A DNA stretch of 64,000 bases from Vibrio jasicida CAIM 1864 = LMG 25398 (GTDB lineage: Bacteria; Pseudomonadota; Gammaproteobacteria; Enterobacterales; Vibrionaceae). Positions within the stretch are counted from its first letter, which is position 1; every line of letters begins with the position of its first letter. Position numbers and translations under genes: made by a program. The stretch is from contig NZ_BAOG01000009.1 of the NCBI RefSeq assembly GCF_000400365.1, positions 1-64,000 on the forward strand, written 5' to 3'. The notes beneath the pieces are model-generated. The model searched no databases. It saw only the letters and a program-made list of their open reading frames with translations, and was not told the DNA's origin. Below are positions 55,253-64,000 of this stretch, one piece after another.

Positions 55253-56137
55253 TTAGTTCTTGCGCTCGATGACATATCGGGCGAACTCTTCGAGTAACTG
55301 AGTATTGTATGGGATTGCCTCCAATGCTTGAAGTGCTTCTTGCAACAGAGTGTGAGCTTTCTCCATTGCTCCCTCTAACCCCAGTAAAGATGGGTAAGTG
55401 CTCTTGTTTAGCTCTTGGTCTGAACCTTGAGGCTTACCCAATGTTTCTGTATCACTAATTATATCAAGAATATCGTCTTGAACCTGAAACGCCAGACCGA
55501 TCGCTCTAGAGTAGCGCTCAAGGTGAGGCATAACGTCTAGGCCCTTATCGCCAGCGGCAAGTGCGCCTAGTTTTACGGCACAGTTAATCAGTGCACCAGT
55601 CTTATTGCGATGAATTTCTTCCAATTCTGCGAGAGACACTCGACGATTTTCTGCACCTAAGTCCAATGCTTGACCAACGCACATGCCATTCGCACCAGAA
55701 CTTTGTGCAAGGGCTTGCACCATCTTTATACGGTGGCTTTCTGCGTTCGGATTCAGTTCGCCTTCTGCAAGGATCGTAAATGCGAGGGTTTGCAGTGCGT
55801 CACCGGTCAGAATGGCTGTCGCTTCATCAAATTTGATGTGGCAAGTCGGCTGTCCACGGCGCAGGTCGTCGTTATCCATAGCAGGTAGATCATCATGGAT
55901 AAGAGAGTAGGCATGGATACACTCAATCGCAGAAGCCGGCGTATCTAGGTCTTCAGGTTCACAACCCAGCATTTGACCAGTGATGTAAACAAGGAAGGGA
56001 CGAACACGTTTACCGCCGAGGAGTAGGCCGTATTTCATGGCTTGAATCAACGGCTGTTCTTGATGAGGTAATTGCTCAAGCCATTGATTTAAATGTTGGT
56101 TATTTCTTTGTTGATAAGACGTCAATGTCTCTTGCAT
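55253..56137 (-). CDS. ispA: (2E,6E)-farnesyl diphosphate synthase
   Basis: 294 aa from the ATG at 56137, the start that aligns with E. coli IspA (299 aa); the frame is open to 56185, which would overlap xseB. Adds isopentenyl diphosphate to make FPP. First Asp-rich motif SLIHDDLPAMDNDDLRRG (about 78-95), second FQVQDDILD (about 218-226), and GGKRVRPFL (about 41-49). Lies between xseB (22-bp gap) and dxs, a conserved isoprenoid operon. Confidence 0.95.
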   Translation of the reverse strand: MQETLTSYQQRNNQHLNQWLEQLPHQEQPLIQAMKYGLLLGGKRVRPFLVYITGQMLGCEPEDLDTPASAIECIHAYSLIHDDLPAMDNDDLRRGQPTCHIKFDEATAILTGDALQTLAFTILAEGELNPNAESHRIKMVQALAQSSGANGMCVGQALDLGAENRRVSLAELEEIHRNKTGALINCAVKLGALAAGDKGLDVMPHLERYSRAIGLAFQVQDDILDIISDTETLGKPQGSDQELNKSTYPSLLGLEGAMEKAHTLLQEALQALEAIPYNTQLLEEFARYVIERKN

Positions 56138-56159
56138 CACATTGCTCACTACTGATTTA

Positions 56160-56402
56160 TTATTCTGACTCAGGGTTGAAGTCACTCAGTGGTGCTTCAT
56201 CATCTTCGCTTAGAAGAATGCTAACGCGATGTTCGGCGTCGCTCAGTTTCGTTTGACCAGCACGAGCGAGTGCAATGCCACGTTCAAATTTACGTAGAGC
56301 ATCATCTAGAGCAAGGTCACCGTTCTCTAGTTGATCAACCAAGCTGTCTAGCTCATCGATGGTTGCTTCAAAGGTCATGTTTTCTGGTTTCTTAACCGCC
56401 AT
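56160..56402 (-). CDS. xseB: Exodeoxyribonuclease VII small subunit
   Basis: 80 aa, full length. Helical hairpin that binds the large subunit XseA: FEATIDELDSLVDQLENGDL (about 9-28) followed by FERGIALARAGQTKLSDAE (about 39-57), then an acidic tail. Head of the xseB-ispA-dxs operon. The 265 bp upstream to pomA hold the divergent promoters and no other recognised feature. Confidence 0.95.
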   Translation of the reverse strand: MAVKKPENMTFEATIDELDSLVDQLENGDLALDDALRKFERGIALARAGQTKLSDAEHRVSILLSEDDEAPLSDFNPESE

Positions 56403-56667
56403 CTTTTATCTGCCTTAATCAAGCCTCTAATAGAATGCACGCAAGTTACCTTAGCCTAGTAACTTGGTCAAATTTAACCTTATATAATTGTCACAAATTT
56501 AGCGTTCAACGGGTCTGATGAGACGAAGACCATTAATAAGTTAAGGTATTAACGATCTTTTTGTGATGTATTAACCAAGATTTTTCTAAAAATTCTGCTC
56601 TAGTTGTCGATACAAGTAATAATTCGCCTGACTGGGCAATGTTTGAGTATAGCGTGAGGAGTGCTTT

Positions 56668-57429
56668 GTGGATTTAGCAACCCTAATAGGTTTGATTGGT
56701 GGTTTTGCATTCGTCATTATGGCGATGGTGCTTGGTGGCAGCATTGGCATGTTCGTAGACGTCACCTCAATCCTAATCGTCGTTGGTGGTTCAACGTTTG
56801 TAGTATTGATGAAGTTCACCATGGGGCAATTCTTCGGCGCGACCAAAATTGCGGGCAAAGCGTTCATGTTCAAATCGGACGAGCCAGAAGATCTGATTGC
56901 TAAGATCGTAGAAATGGCAGACGCAGCGCGTAAAGGTGGCTTCCTAGCATTGGAAGAGATGGAGATTAATAATAGCTTCATGCAAAAGGGCATAGACTTA
57001 TTGGTGGATGGGCATGATGCGGATGTGGTGCGTGCTGCTTTGCAAAAAGACATTGCACTGACCGATGAGCGCCACTCGCAAGGCACGGGTGTTTTTCGAG
57101 CATTCGGTGATGTCGCTCCGGCAATGGGTATGATCGGTACCTTGGTTGGTTTGGTTGCCATGCTTTCAAATATGGATGATCCAAAAGCGATCGGTCCTGC
57201 GATGGCCGTTGCACTTTTAACCACTCTTTACGGTGCAATTCTTTCTAACATGGTGTTTTTCCCAATTGCGGACAAGCTTTCACTACGCCGTGATCAAGAA
57301 ACACTCAACCGTCGTTTGATTATGGACGGTGTACTCGCAATTCAAGATGGTCAGAACCCACGTGTTATCGATAGCTATCTGAAGAACTACCTCAACGAGG
57401 GCAAACGCGTCCTTGAGATTGACGAGTAA
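56668..57429 (+). CDS. pomA: Flagellar stator protein PomA (sodium-type MotA)
   Basis: 253 aa with a GTG start at 56668, supported by GAGGAG 6 nt upstream. Four-helix inner-membrane stator subunit that couples Na+ flow to rotation of the polar flagellum. DLATLIGLIGGFAFVIMAMV is the first helix; the cytoplasmic loop has RKGGFLALEE and DERHSQGTGVFRAFGDVAPA (about 131-150), the conserved Pro-containing entry to helix 3. Operon with pomB (15-bp gap). The PomB partner and Vibrio context favour the sodium type. Confidence 0.95.
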   Translation: MDLATLIGLIGGFAFVIMAMVLGGSIGMFVDVTSILIVVGGSTFVVLMKFTMGQFFGATKIAGKAFMFKSDEPEDLIAKIVEMADAARKGGFLALEEMEINNSFMQKGIDLLVDGHDADVVRAALQKDIALTDERHSQGTGVFRAFGDVAPAMGMIGTLVGLVAMLSNMDDPKAIGPAMAVALLTTLYGAILSNMVFFPIADKLSLRRDQETLNRRLIMDGVLAIQDGQNPRVIDSYLKNYLNEGKRVLEIDE

Positions 57430-57444
57430 TCTGGAGGTCATCTA

Positions 57445-58389
57445 ATGGATGAAGATAACAAATGTGATTGTCCGCCACCCGGCCTCCCTCAATGGATGGG
57501 GACGTTCGCTGACTTGATGTCCTTGTTGATGTGTTTCTTCGTTTTGTTGCTTTCGTTCTCAGAAATGGACGTACTGAAGTTCAAACAGATCGCTGGCTCT
57601 ATGAAATTTGCTTTTGGTGTTCAGAACCAACTTGAGGTTAAGGACATACCTAAAGGCACCAGCATTATTGCGCAAGAGTTCAGACCAGGTCGCCCAGAGC
57701 CAACACCGATTGATGTCATCATGCAGCAGACCATGGACATCACTCAGCAGACGTTGGAGTTTCATGAAGGGGAATCTGACCGAGCTGGTGGCACTAAGCG
57801 TGACCAAGGGAAGTTAACCGGTGGTCAATCACCAGAAACGTCAACGCAAAACAACCAATCAGCGGAATCAGACATGCAACAACAGCAGTCTGAGCAAACC
57901 TCGCAAGAGATGGATACCTTGATGGAAAGTATCAAGAAAGCGTTGGAGCGTGAGATTGAGCAAGGGGCAATAGAGGTCGAAAACCTTGGCCAACAGATCG
58001 TGATTCGAATGCGAGAGAAAGGGGCATTCCCTGAAGGCTCTGCGTTCCTCCAGCCGAAGTTTAGACCGCTGGTGCGTCAGATTGCGGAATTGGTGAAAGA
58101 TGTACCGGGCATCGTACGAGTTTCTGGTCATACGGATAACCAACCGTTGGATTCTGAGCTGTATCGCTCCAATTGGGACCTGTCATCGCAACGAGCGGTA
58201 TCGGTTGCTCAAGAAATGGAGAAAGTACGAGGCTTCTCGCATCAACGCTTACGCGTGCGTGGCATGGCGGATACTGAGCCATTGGCACCAAATGATTCGG
58301 ATGCTAACCGAGCGCTTAACCGCCGCGTCGAAATCAGCATCATGCAAGGTGAACCACTCTACAGCGAAGAAGTTCCGGTAATTCAATAA
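57445..58389 (+). CDS. pomB: Flagellar stator protein PomB (sodium-type MotB)
   Basis: 314 aa. Single N-terminal helix with the ion-binding Asp in FADLMSLLMCFFVLLLSF (about 21-38, Asp near 23). A plug segment follows, then a Gln/Ser/Glu-rich linker (about 100-155), then an OmpA-like peptidoglycan-binding domain with VSGHTDNQPLDSELYRSNWD (about 228-247) and NRALNRRVEI. Anchors the stator to the cell wall. Followed by a strong terminator. Confidence 0.96.
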   Translation: MDEDNKCDCPPPGLPQWMGTFADLMSLLMCFFVLLLSFSEMDVLKFKQIAGSMKFAFGVQNQLEVKDIPKGTSIIAQEFRPGRPEPTPIDVIMQQTMDITQQTLEFHEGESDRAGGTKRDQGKLTGGQSPETSTQNNQSAESDMQQQQSEQTSQEMDTLMESIKKALEREIEQGAIEVENLGQQIVIRMREKGAFPEGSAFLQPKFRPLVRQIAELVKDVPGIVRVSGHTDNQPLDSELYRSNWDLSSQRAVSVAQEMEKVRGFSHQRLRVRGMADTEPLAPNDSDANRALNRRVEISIMQGEPLYSEEVPVIQ

Positions 58390-58410
58390 CCGAGTATTTA
58401 TTCTTATACT

Positions 58411-58437
58411 AAAGCGAGCGTCAAGCTCGCTTTTTTT
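58411..58437 (+). terminator. Rho-independent terminator after pomB
   Basis: AAAGCGAGC (58411-58419) pairs with GCTCGCTTT (58425-58433), followed by TTTTG. Confidence 0.92.
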
Positions 58438-58586
58438 GTCATTCCATTTCGCTTGGGTGTATAATCTTGCGCCTTTAAAAGTGAGCTCAAAAGTTTGAGT
58501 GTGACATGCGCGATATTTCTACGTATGAACACCTAGTGCGGAGTATCACTCATTGTTGATTGCGAAACTAACCTGCGAACTAGACT

Positions 58587-60035
58587 ATGAAATTTATTGT
58601 AAAGCCCCATCCAGAAATTTTTGTAAAAAGTGAATCTGTGCGTAAGCGCTTCACAAAGATTTTAGAGTGCAACATTCGTAACATCGTTAAGAGCCGTACG
58701 GAATCTGTCGCGGTATTCAACCGTCGTGATCACATTGAAGTGACCTCTGAGAGTGACGAGTTTCACGCTGAAGTTTTAGAAGTCCTGACTCATACCCCTG
58801 GTATCCACCACGTTCTTGAGGTGAAGCAAACTGAGTTCAAAGACTTGCACGATATTTACGAGCAAGTGTTGGAGTTAAGCGGTTCACTGATCGAAGGTAA
58901 GACTTTCGTCGTGCGTGCTAAACGCCGTGGTAAACATGATTTTACTTCTATTGAACTAGAGCGTTACGTAGGTGGCGGTCTTAACCAAGCGGTAGAAAGT
59001 GCTCGTGTTAAGCTAAGCAAGCCAGACGTAACGATTAACGTTGAAGTAACCAATGACAAGCTAAACCAAGTGTTGGCTCGTCACAAAGGCCTAGGCGGCT
59101 TCCCTCTAGGTACACAAGAAGACGTACTAAGCCTGATCTCTGGTGGTTTCGACTCTGGTGTTTCAAGTTACCTGCACATCAAGCGTGGTTCAAAAGTTCA
59201 CTACTGTTTCTTTAACCTAGGTGGTCCAGCACACGAGATCGGCGTTAAGCAGGTTTCTCATTACCTATGGAACAAGTACGGTTCTTCTGCAAAAGTTCGC
59301 TTCATCTCTGTTGATTTCGAACCAGTAGTTGCTGAAATCCTAGAAAAAGTCGACGACGGCCAAATGGGCGTGATCTTGAAGCGCATGTTCATGCGTGCCG
59401 CTGGTATGGTGGCAGAGAAGTTCAAGATCGAAGCATTGGTTACGGGTGAAGCTCTAGGCCAAGTATCAAGCCAAACACTGACTAACTTGCGTCATATCGA
59501 TAATGTGACAGACACCCTGATTCTTCGTCCGCTTATCAACTGGGATAAAGAAGACATCATCAACCTAGCGCGTGACATCGGTACTGAAGACTTCGCTAAG
59601 ACGATGCCTGAGTACTGTGGTGTTATCTCTAAGAAGCCAACAGTGAAAGCGGTAAAAGGCAGACTGAACGCGGAAGAAGAGAAGTTTGACTTTGCGATTC
59701 TTGAGCAAGTTGTGCAAGAAGCTCGCGTGATGGACATTCGTGATATCGCAAAAGAGTCTGAGCAAGCAGCACCAGAAGTAGAGCAGGTTCAAGCTGTAGA
59801 AGAGCACGCTATCGTTTTGGATATTCGTAGCCCTGAAGAGGAAGACGATAACCCATTAGAAATCGATGGTGTGGACGTTAAGCACATTCCATTCTACAAG
59901 CTAGGTACTCAGTTCGGGGACTTAGACCAATCTAAGACTTACCTTCTGTACTGTGACCGCGGTGTGATGAGCCGTCTACAGGCATTGTATTTGCAGGAGC
60001 AAGGTTTCAACAACGTGAAGGTTTACCGCCCATAG
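58587..60035 (+). CDS. thiI: tRNA 4-thiouridine synthase / thiamine sulfurtransferase ThiI
   Basis: 482 aa (E. coli 482 aa). Makes s4U8 in tRNA and supplies sulfur for the thiamine thiazole ring. Order: N-terminal ferredoxin-like domain, THUMP (about 60-165), PP-loop ATPase with [10 protein letters not shown] (about 181-190), and a C-terminal rhodanese domain with the catalytic Cys in [10 protein letters not shown] (Cys about 456). Monocistronic, to the right of pomAB. Confidence 0.97.
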   Translation: MKFIVKPHPEIFVKSESVRKRFTKILECNIRNIVKSRTESVAVFNRRDHIEVTSESDEFHAEVLEVLTHTPGIHHVLEVKQTEFKDLHDIYEQVLELSGSLIEGKTFVVRAKRRGKHDFTSIELERYVGGGLNQAVESARVKLSKPDVTINVEVTNDKLNQVLARHKGLGGFPLGTQEDVLSLISGGFDSGVSSYLHIKRGSKVHYCFFNLGGPAHEIGVKQVSHYLWNKYGSSAKVRFISVDFEPVVAEILEKVDDGQMGVILKRMFMRAAGMVAEKFKIEALVTGEALGQVSSQTLTNLRHIDNVTDTLILRPLINWDKEDIINLARDIGTEDFAKTMPEYCGVISKKPTVKAVKGRLNAEEEKFDFAILEQVVQEARVMDIRDIAKESEQAAPEVEQVQAVEEHAIVLDIRSPEEEDDNPLEIDGVDVKHIPFYKLGTQFGDLDQSKTYLLYCDRGVMSRLQALYLQEQGFNNVKVYRP

Positions 60036-60062
60036 AATCGTTGTAAAACAGAAGATCACAAA

Positions 60063-60098
60063 AGCGTAAATTGAGAAATCAGTTTGCGCTTTTTTCGT
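60063..60098 (+). terminator. Rho-independent terminator after thiI
   Basis: AAGCGTAAATTGA pairs imperfectly with TCAGTTTGCGCTT, followed by TTTTCGTTTT. The sequence from here to the gcvB terminator (60099-60257) shows no recognised feature. Confidence 0.65.
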
Positions 60099-60257
60099 TT
60101 TAGCGCGCGCAAAATGGAGTGTATTAAAGTGGTAGTATTGCGTTAAATCACACGTTTCGAAATTTGTATTGATATAACGATAGATAATCCGAAATGAGGA
60201 TGAAAAGTGACGTTGATGCCAATTTTTTATAAAAGAAGAAATGTGGATGGTCTAGAT

Positions 60258-60465
60258 AAAAAAACACCGCCTAATTAGGCGGTGCAAGAAATTTGACAGA
60301 CAGGTCAAAATAAATACAGGAAGTATATGTTTTGTCACAGGGAGTGTGGACAAAACATCATGGTAGAATTCTACCGAACTCGAAATACGAGTTTGCAAAC
60401 ACAACATCGCAACAACGAAGCCAATTGATTCACAAATGGAATCAAGCCGTTCAGGCTCGTGTTGC
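60258..60465 (-). ncRNA. gcvB: Small regulatory RNA GcvB
   Basis: About 208 nt, divergent from gcvA exactly as in enterobacteria. On the minus strand it shows the G/U-rich seed region (60395-60416, including TGTTGTGTTTGC), the GGTAGAATTCTACC hairpin (60361-60374), CTTCCTGTA and CCTGTCTGTC, and ends in GCACCGCCTAATTAGGCGGTG plus seven T (60258-60264), closely matching the E. coli GcvB terminator. A -10 TATATT lies at 60473-60478, so the 5' end should be near 60462-60466. GcvB is an Hfq-dependent RNA that represses many amino-acid and peptide transporter mRNAs and is activated by GcvA. Confidence 0.92.
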
Positions 60466-60556
60466 GGGATGAAATATAGAATTTATCTGGCTGTTCGGCA
60501 ACGGACATTTTATAATGTTTCAGATTAAAAAAACTAATCCTACTTGAGGTCCCATA

Positions 60557-61477
60557 ATGTCTCGCAGATTGCCTCCGTTAAATTCGCTTCGCGTTTTTGA
60601 AGCGGCTGCTCGCCATCTTAGTTTTACCCGTGCTGCTGAAGAGTTGTTTGTTACTCAAGCCGCAGTGAGTCATCAAATTAAAGCGTTAGAAGAGTTCTTA
60701 TCGCTGAAACTTTTCCGTCGTCGTAATCGTTCGTTATTACTGACGGAAGAAGGGCAAAGTTACTTTTTAGACATTAAAGATATCTTCACTTCCATTGCTG
60801 AAGCGACCGATAAGGTATTGGAACGTAGTGAAAAAGGTGCGTTAACCATCAGTTTGCCACCGAGTTTTGCCATCCAATGGCTAGTGCCTCGTTTAGCCGA
60901 TTTTAACGCGCAAGAACCAGACATTGATGTGCGCATTAAAGCGGTGGATATGGATGAAGGTTCACTGACTGATGATGTTGATGTAGCTATCTATTATGGT
61001 CGTGGAAATTGGCCTGGTTTGCGTGCCGATAAACTCTACCAAGAGTTTTTGATCCCACTTTGTTCACCATCGTTACTTTTAGGTAACAAACCATTAGAAT
61101 CTCTAAGTGACCTTAAATTACACACCTTGTTACACGATACTTCTCGTAAAGATTGGAAGCAGTTTGCTCGCCAACAAAATATCGAAGGTATCAACGTAAA
61201 CCATGGTCCAATCTTCAGCCACTCAACCATGGTGTTGCAGGCGGCGGCGCATGGGCAAGGTGTTGCACTAGGAAACAACGTACTCGCTAAACCTGAAATG
61301 GAAGCAGGACGCTTGATTGCACCATTTGATGAGGTGCTGGTTTCTAAGAATGCCTTCTACGTGGTGTGTCACGAACAACAAGCGGATATGGGACGTATCG
61401 CGACGTTCAGGGATTGGATGTTGGCGACCGCACGAAAAGAACAAGAGGAAGTACTAGATGAGCCATTGGATAGCTGA
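60557..61477 (+). CDS. gcvA: LysR-type regulator GcvA of the glycine cleavage system
   Basis: 306 aa (E. coli 305 aa). N-terminal winged helix MSRRLPPLNSLRVFEAAARH and LFVTQAAVSHQIKALEEFL (about 29-47) are near-identical to E. coli GcvA; the LysR substrate-binding domain follows (about 90-295). Activates gcvTHP and gcvB and responds to glycine/purines. The 91-bp gap to gcvB should hold its binding sites. Start of a rightward run: it overlaps the next gene by 20 bp, followed by the DUF423 gene and rlmM. Confidence 0.96.
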   Translation: MSRRLPPLNSLRVFEAAARHLSFTRAAEELFVTQAAVSHQIKALEEFLSLKLFRRRNRSLLLTEEGQSYFLDIKDIFTSIAEATDKVLERSEKGALTISLPPSFAIQWLVPRLADFNAQEPDIDVRIKAVDMDEGSLTDDVDVAIYYGRGNWPGLRADKLYQEFLIPLCSPSLLLGNKPLESLSDLKLHTLLHDTSRKDWKQFARQQNIEGINVNHGPIFSHSTMVLQAAAHGQGVALGNNVLAKPEMEAGRLIAPFDEVLVSKNAFYVVCHEQQADMGRIATFRDWMLATARKEQEEVLDEPLDS

Positions 61478-62081
61478 AGGGCCTGAGAACGGACCACTTT
61501 TTATTTTTGCTCACGGTGCAGGTGCCGGTATGGAGCATGACTTCATGATTGCTGTAGCCAAAGGATTAGTTGAGCAAGGTATTCGTGTGGTGCGTTTTAA
61601 TTTCCCTTATATGGTTAAGCGAGCAGAAGATGGTAAAAAACGTCCGCCAGATCGTGCGCCAAAGTTACTGGAAGCATATGAAGAAGTGATCACTCACTTT
61701 ACTTCACAGCCTATTGTCATTGGTGGTAAATCGATGGGTGGCCGTATGTCGAGCCTGCTTGCAGACAATAACCTAGTAGCAGGCGTTGCGTGTCTGGGCT
61801 TTCCGTTCCATCCGCCAGGCAAACCTGAAAAGTACAAAGGTGAGCATCTCGCGACGATCAATAAGCCGACGCTTATTTTACAAGGGGAGCGAGATACCTT
61901 TGGCAAGCGAGAAGAATTCGATGGCTTTGCTCTTTCTGACCAAGTAACGGTGAGTTTCTTGCCCGATGGCGACCATGGCTTCAAGCCTCGTAAACGTTCC
62001 GGCTTTACGGAAGAAGGCAATATTGCCTTGACGGTAGAGCAATTAGCGACATTTATTAAAGAGGTATCCAATGAAAAGTAA
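61458..62081 (+). CDS. Alpha/beta-fold hydrolase (KANL3/Tex30 family)
   Basis: 207 aa. Small serine hydrolase fold: oxyanion region FAHGAGAGM (about 18-26), nucleophile elbow IGGKSMGGR (Ser about 97), acid in LQGERDTFG (Asp about 145), His in PDGDHGF (about 174). Related to YcjY/Tex30-type dienelactone-hydrolase-like proteins; the substrate is unknown. It overlaps gcvA by 20 bp and the DUF423 gene by 11 bp, so all are translationally coupled. It is an insertion relative to the E. coli gcvA-ygdD-rlmM order (from memory). Confidence 0.87.
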   Translation: MSHWIAEGPENGPLFIFAHGAGAGMEHDFMIAVAKGLVEQGIRVVRFNFPYMVKRAEDGKKRPPDRAPKLLEAYEEVITHFTSQPIVIGGKSMGGRMSSLLADNNLVAGVACLGFPFHPPGKPEKYKGEHLATINKPTLILQGERDTFGKREEFDGFALSDQVTVSFLPDGDHGFKPRKRSGFTEEGNIALTVEQLATFIKEVSNEK

Positions 62082-62469
62082 GTGGTTACTTTCTTTTACA
62101 GGACTTTCTGGTTTAACTTCTGTTGCGCTAGGAGCGTTTGCTGCTCATGGTTTAAAAGCAACGCTCTCGCCTTATTTACTCGGTGTGTTTGAGACCGGTG
62201 TTTTGTACCAATTCATCCATACTTTGGCTATCGCGCTTTGTGCCATTTTGCTCGTACTAAATTTGGGACAAAAAGCACAAAAGTATTTTTTCATCGCGGC
62301 GATTTGCTTTATCATCGGCATCTTTTGTTTTAGCGGCAGTCTTTACGCGCTGGCGCTGACAGGTATCAAGTGGTTTGGACCAATCACCCCTATGGGAGGA
62401 TTCTTGTTCATGATCGGTTGGTGTTTGTTCTTTTTTGCTGCGTTTAATATCAAAGAGGTCTCCAAGTGA
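62071..62469 (+). CDS. DUF423 family membrane protein (YgdD-like)
   Basis: 132 aa with four predicted membrane helices: about 6-26 ([20 protein letters not shown]), 44-64, 70-90 and 100-125. DUF423/UPF0382 family; in E. coli ygdD lies between gcvA and rlmM, as here. No known function. Overlaps the hydrolase gene by 11 bp and rlmM by 4 bp (ATGA-type). Confidence 0.92.
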   Translation: MKSKWLLSFTGLSGLTSVALGAFAAHGLKATLSPYLLGVFETGVLYQFIHTLAIALCAILLVLNLGQKAQKYFFIAAICFIIGIFCFSGSLYALALTGIKWFGPITPMGGFLFMIGWCLFFFAAFNIKEVSK

Positions 62470-63557
62470 AACAACTAATGCTCTATTGCCGTTCTGGCTT
62501 TGAGAAAGAGTGTGCTGGTGAAATTCAGGACAAAGCAACAAAACTTGAAGTGTATGGCTTCCCTCGTGTGAAGAAAAATTCAGGTTATGTTGTCTTCGAG
62601 TGTTACCAAGATGGAGACGCAGATAAGCTAGCGAAAGGTCTAGATTTCAGCGCATTGATTTTTGCTCGCCAAATGTTTGCCGTTGCTGCTGAATTTGAAG
62701 CTCTGCCAAGCGAAGACCGTATCAGTCCAATTCTTGCTGAACTGTCTGAAATGGAAGAATTCCCACGTTGTGGTGATCTACGTATTGAAACCCCAGACAC
62801 CAACGAAGCGAAAGAGCTATTGAAGTTCTGCCGTAAGTTCACGGTACCAATGCGTCAAGCGATGCGTGGTAAAGGTCTGATGTGGAACAAAGACAATGCG
62901 AAGAAGCCTGTGTTGCATATTTGCTTTGTGGCTCCTGGTCATTGTTACGTAGGTTACTCATACCCAGGTAACAACTCTCAGTTCTTCATGGGCATTCCTC
63001 GTTTGAAGTTCCCTGCAGATGCACCAAGTCGTTCTACTTTGAAGCTAGAAGAAGCGTTCCACGTGTTTATTCCTCGCGAAGAGTGGGATGAGCGTTTAGC
63101 ACCAGGCATGTGGGGCGTAGATCTCGGTGCGTGTCCAGGCGGTTGGACTTACCAATTGGTGAAGCGTTCGATGTTCGTTCACTGTGTCGATAACGGCATG
63201 ATGGCAGACAGTCTAATGGAAACGGGACAAATTAAGCACCACATGGTGGATGGCTTTAAGTTTGAACCAGACCGCAAGAACGTGACTTGGATTGTATGTG
63301 ACATGATTGAGAAGCCAGCACGCGTTGCTCACTTGATGGGACAGTGGTTACTGAAAGGTTGGGCAAAAGAAGCCATCTTCAACCTAAAACTGCCAATGAA
63401 AGGTCGCTACGACGAAGTACTGCAAGATCTGGAAAACCTAAAAATGTTCCTGATTGAGAACAAGGTGAAGTTCAAGCTGCAAGCTAAGCACCTGTACCAC
63501 GACCGTGAAGAAATCACGATTCACATTCAGTGCCTATCGAACATTTCTCCGCATTAA
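62466..63557 (+). CDS. rlmM: 23S rRNA 2'-O-ribose C2498 methyltransferase RlmM
   Basis: 363 aa (E. coli 366 aa). N-terminal THUMP-like RNA-binding part (about 1-180), then a Rossmann methyltransferase with the SAM motif [16 protein letters not shown] (about 218-233) and the catalytic K-D-K-E set, including VDNG (about 247-250), [11 protein letters not shown] and [12 protein letters not shown] (Lys about 306). Last gene of the gcvA run, ending at a strong bidirectional terminator. Confidence 0.96.
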   Translation: MKQLMLYCRSGFEKECAGEIQDKATKLEVYGFPRVKKNSGYVVFECYQDGDADKLAKGLDFSALIFARQMFAVAAEFEALPSEDRISPILAELSEMEEFPRCGDLRIETPDTNEAKELLKFCRKFTVPMRQAMRGKGLMWNKDNAKKPVLHICFVAPGHCYVGYSYPGNNSQFFMGIPRLKFPADAPSRSTLKLEEAFHVFIPREEWDERLAPGMWGVDLGACPGGWTYQLVKRSMFVHCVDNGMMADSLMETGQIKHHMVDGFKFEPDRKNVTWIVCDMIEKPARVAHLMGQWLLKGWAKEAIFNLKLPMKGRYDEVLQDLENLKMFLIENKVKFKLQAKHLYHDREEITIHIQCLSNISPH

Positions 63558-63588
63558 TCTACGCGTTGATATGCGATAGAGTAGAAGC

Positions 63589-63617
63589 AAAAAAGCGCCT
63601 GCAATAGGCGCTTTTTT
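63589..63617. terminator. Bidirectional terminator between rlmM and xni
   Basis: AAAAAAGCGCCT (63589-63600) pairs with AGGCGCTTTTTT (63606-63617). Confidence 0.93.
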
Positions 63618-63635
63618 AGTGTTTGAAGTCGATTG

Positions 63636-64000
63636 CTATTCCGCTTTGTTTGGTCCGGTAAAGCGAATGTCTTGTAGGTTGAAACCTAGTTCAATATCGC
63701 ATTTAAGTGCTGCGACGCGTTTACATAAGCGTGCCGACTCAATATGTTCATCAAACTTCTTACGATATTTCGGTAGCAGTTCTTCGCTAGCGTAAGCGGC
63801 TTCAATGTCTTCGAATTGAGTTAAGATCTCTTTGGCTGCTTTAGGGCCAACCCCCGGAATACCCGGAACTTGGCTTGAGCTGATTCCTGTCAAACCCCAA
63901 TAATCCGCGAGCTGAGATGGTTTTACGCCAAACTCTTTTTCGATAAACGGTTCATCTAGCCAACGGTGTTGGAAGTAATCTCGGATCTGAAGAGTCGGGG
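63636..64000 (-). CDS. xni: Flap endonuclease Xni (3' part; cut by the window edge)
   Basis: The frame is open from the stop at 63636 to the right edge, about 121 codons; the N-terminal half lies outside. The visible part reads RDYFQHRWLDEPFIEKEFGV, then DYWGLTGISSSQVPGIPGVGPKAA, the helix-hairpin-helix of the 5'-3' exonuclease family, closely matching E. coli Xni (YgdG). Xni is a structure-specific flap endonuclease that lacks some metal ligands of Pol I-type exonucleases. The rlmM-xni neighbourhood is conserved. Confidence 0.93.
   Translation of the reverse strand, partial: PTLQIRDYFQHRWLDEPFIEKEFGVKPSQLADYWGLTGISSSQVPGIPGVGPKAAKEILTQFEDIEAAYASEELLPKYRKKFDEHIESARLCKRVAALKCDIELGFNLQDIRFTGPNKAE

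Overview
This window is chromosomal DNA of a Vibrio, most probably of the Harveyi clade (V. parahaemolyticus / V. alginolyticus / V. harveyi relatives). The evidence is gene order (ssrA-smpB-ratA-rnfH, bamE, recN, nadK, grpE-dnaK-dnaJ next to type IV minor pilins, the nrdR-rib-nusB-thiL-pgpA block, dxs-ispA-xseB-pomAB-thiI, gcvB/gcvA-rlmM), the tmRNA tag ANDENYALAA, a Na+-type flagellar stator (PomAB) and typical Vibrio families (DUF3622, DUF3332). The species call is an inference from these traits.

Region 1 (1-4708) is the only clearly accessory part: the right end of an integrative element abutting the 3' end of ssrA. It holds a RepA-like hexameric helicase gene, two different tyrosine recombinases in tandem and, at the left edge, four direct repeats with an exact 147-bp period. 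Each unit carries two TCTCACC motifs, so the array looks like an iteron-type replication or regulatory region. The other end of the element lies outside the window.

Region 2 (4709-19302) is conserved housekeeping: tmRNA and SmpB (ribosome rescue), RatA/RnfH, an erythromycin-esterase-like lipoprotein, BamE, a GNAT acetyltransferase, RecN under tandem LexA boxes, an unrecognised lipoprotein, NAD kinase, then the GrpE/DnaK/DnaJ chaperone set. grpE and dnaK each have a visible sigma-32 promoter. A dicarboxylate/amino-acid symporter lies between grpE and dnaK.

Region 3 (19392-28300) contains the minor pilins of a type IV pilus (pilE facing away from fimT-pilW-pilX-pilV), an AbgT transporter, tadA with a TTG start, a possible 44-codon very basic gene and mltF. 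Region 4 (28120-37900) has purL behind a PurR box, a Fur-box-controlled TonB receptor, an AstE-like hydrolase and a DUF3332 lipoprotein.

Region 5 (37976-46919) contains pepD, a CRP-linked small transcript that encodes a 28-residue peptide (resembling the dual-function RNA VcdRP), a PurR-linked purine permease and gpt, then frsA, crl and proBA. Region 6 (47047-53273) is the riboflavin block nrdR-ribD-ribE-ribBA-ribH-nusB followed by thiL-pgpA; the RibA half of RibBA lacks its zinc cysteines. Region 7 (53367-64000) is xseB-ispA-dxs leftward, pomAB and thiI rightward, the sRNA gene gcvB divergent from gcvA, a hydrolase, a DUF423 membrane protein, rlmM, and the 3' part of xni cut by the window edge.

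Intergenic DNA carries three copies of a dispersed Vibrio repeat (15.8, 24.8 and 32.3 kb), one with a (GCATCCC)12 tract, and a MITE-like element with 21-bp terminal inverted repeats upstream of purL.
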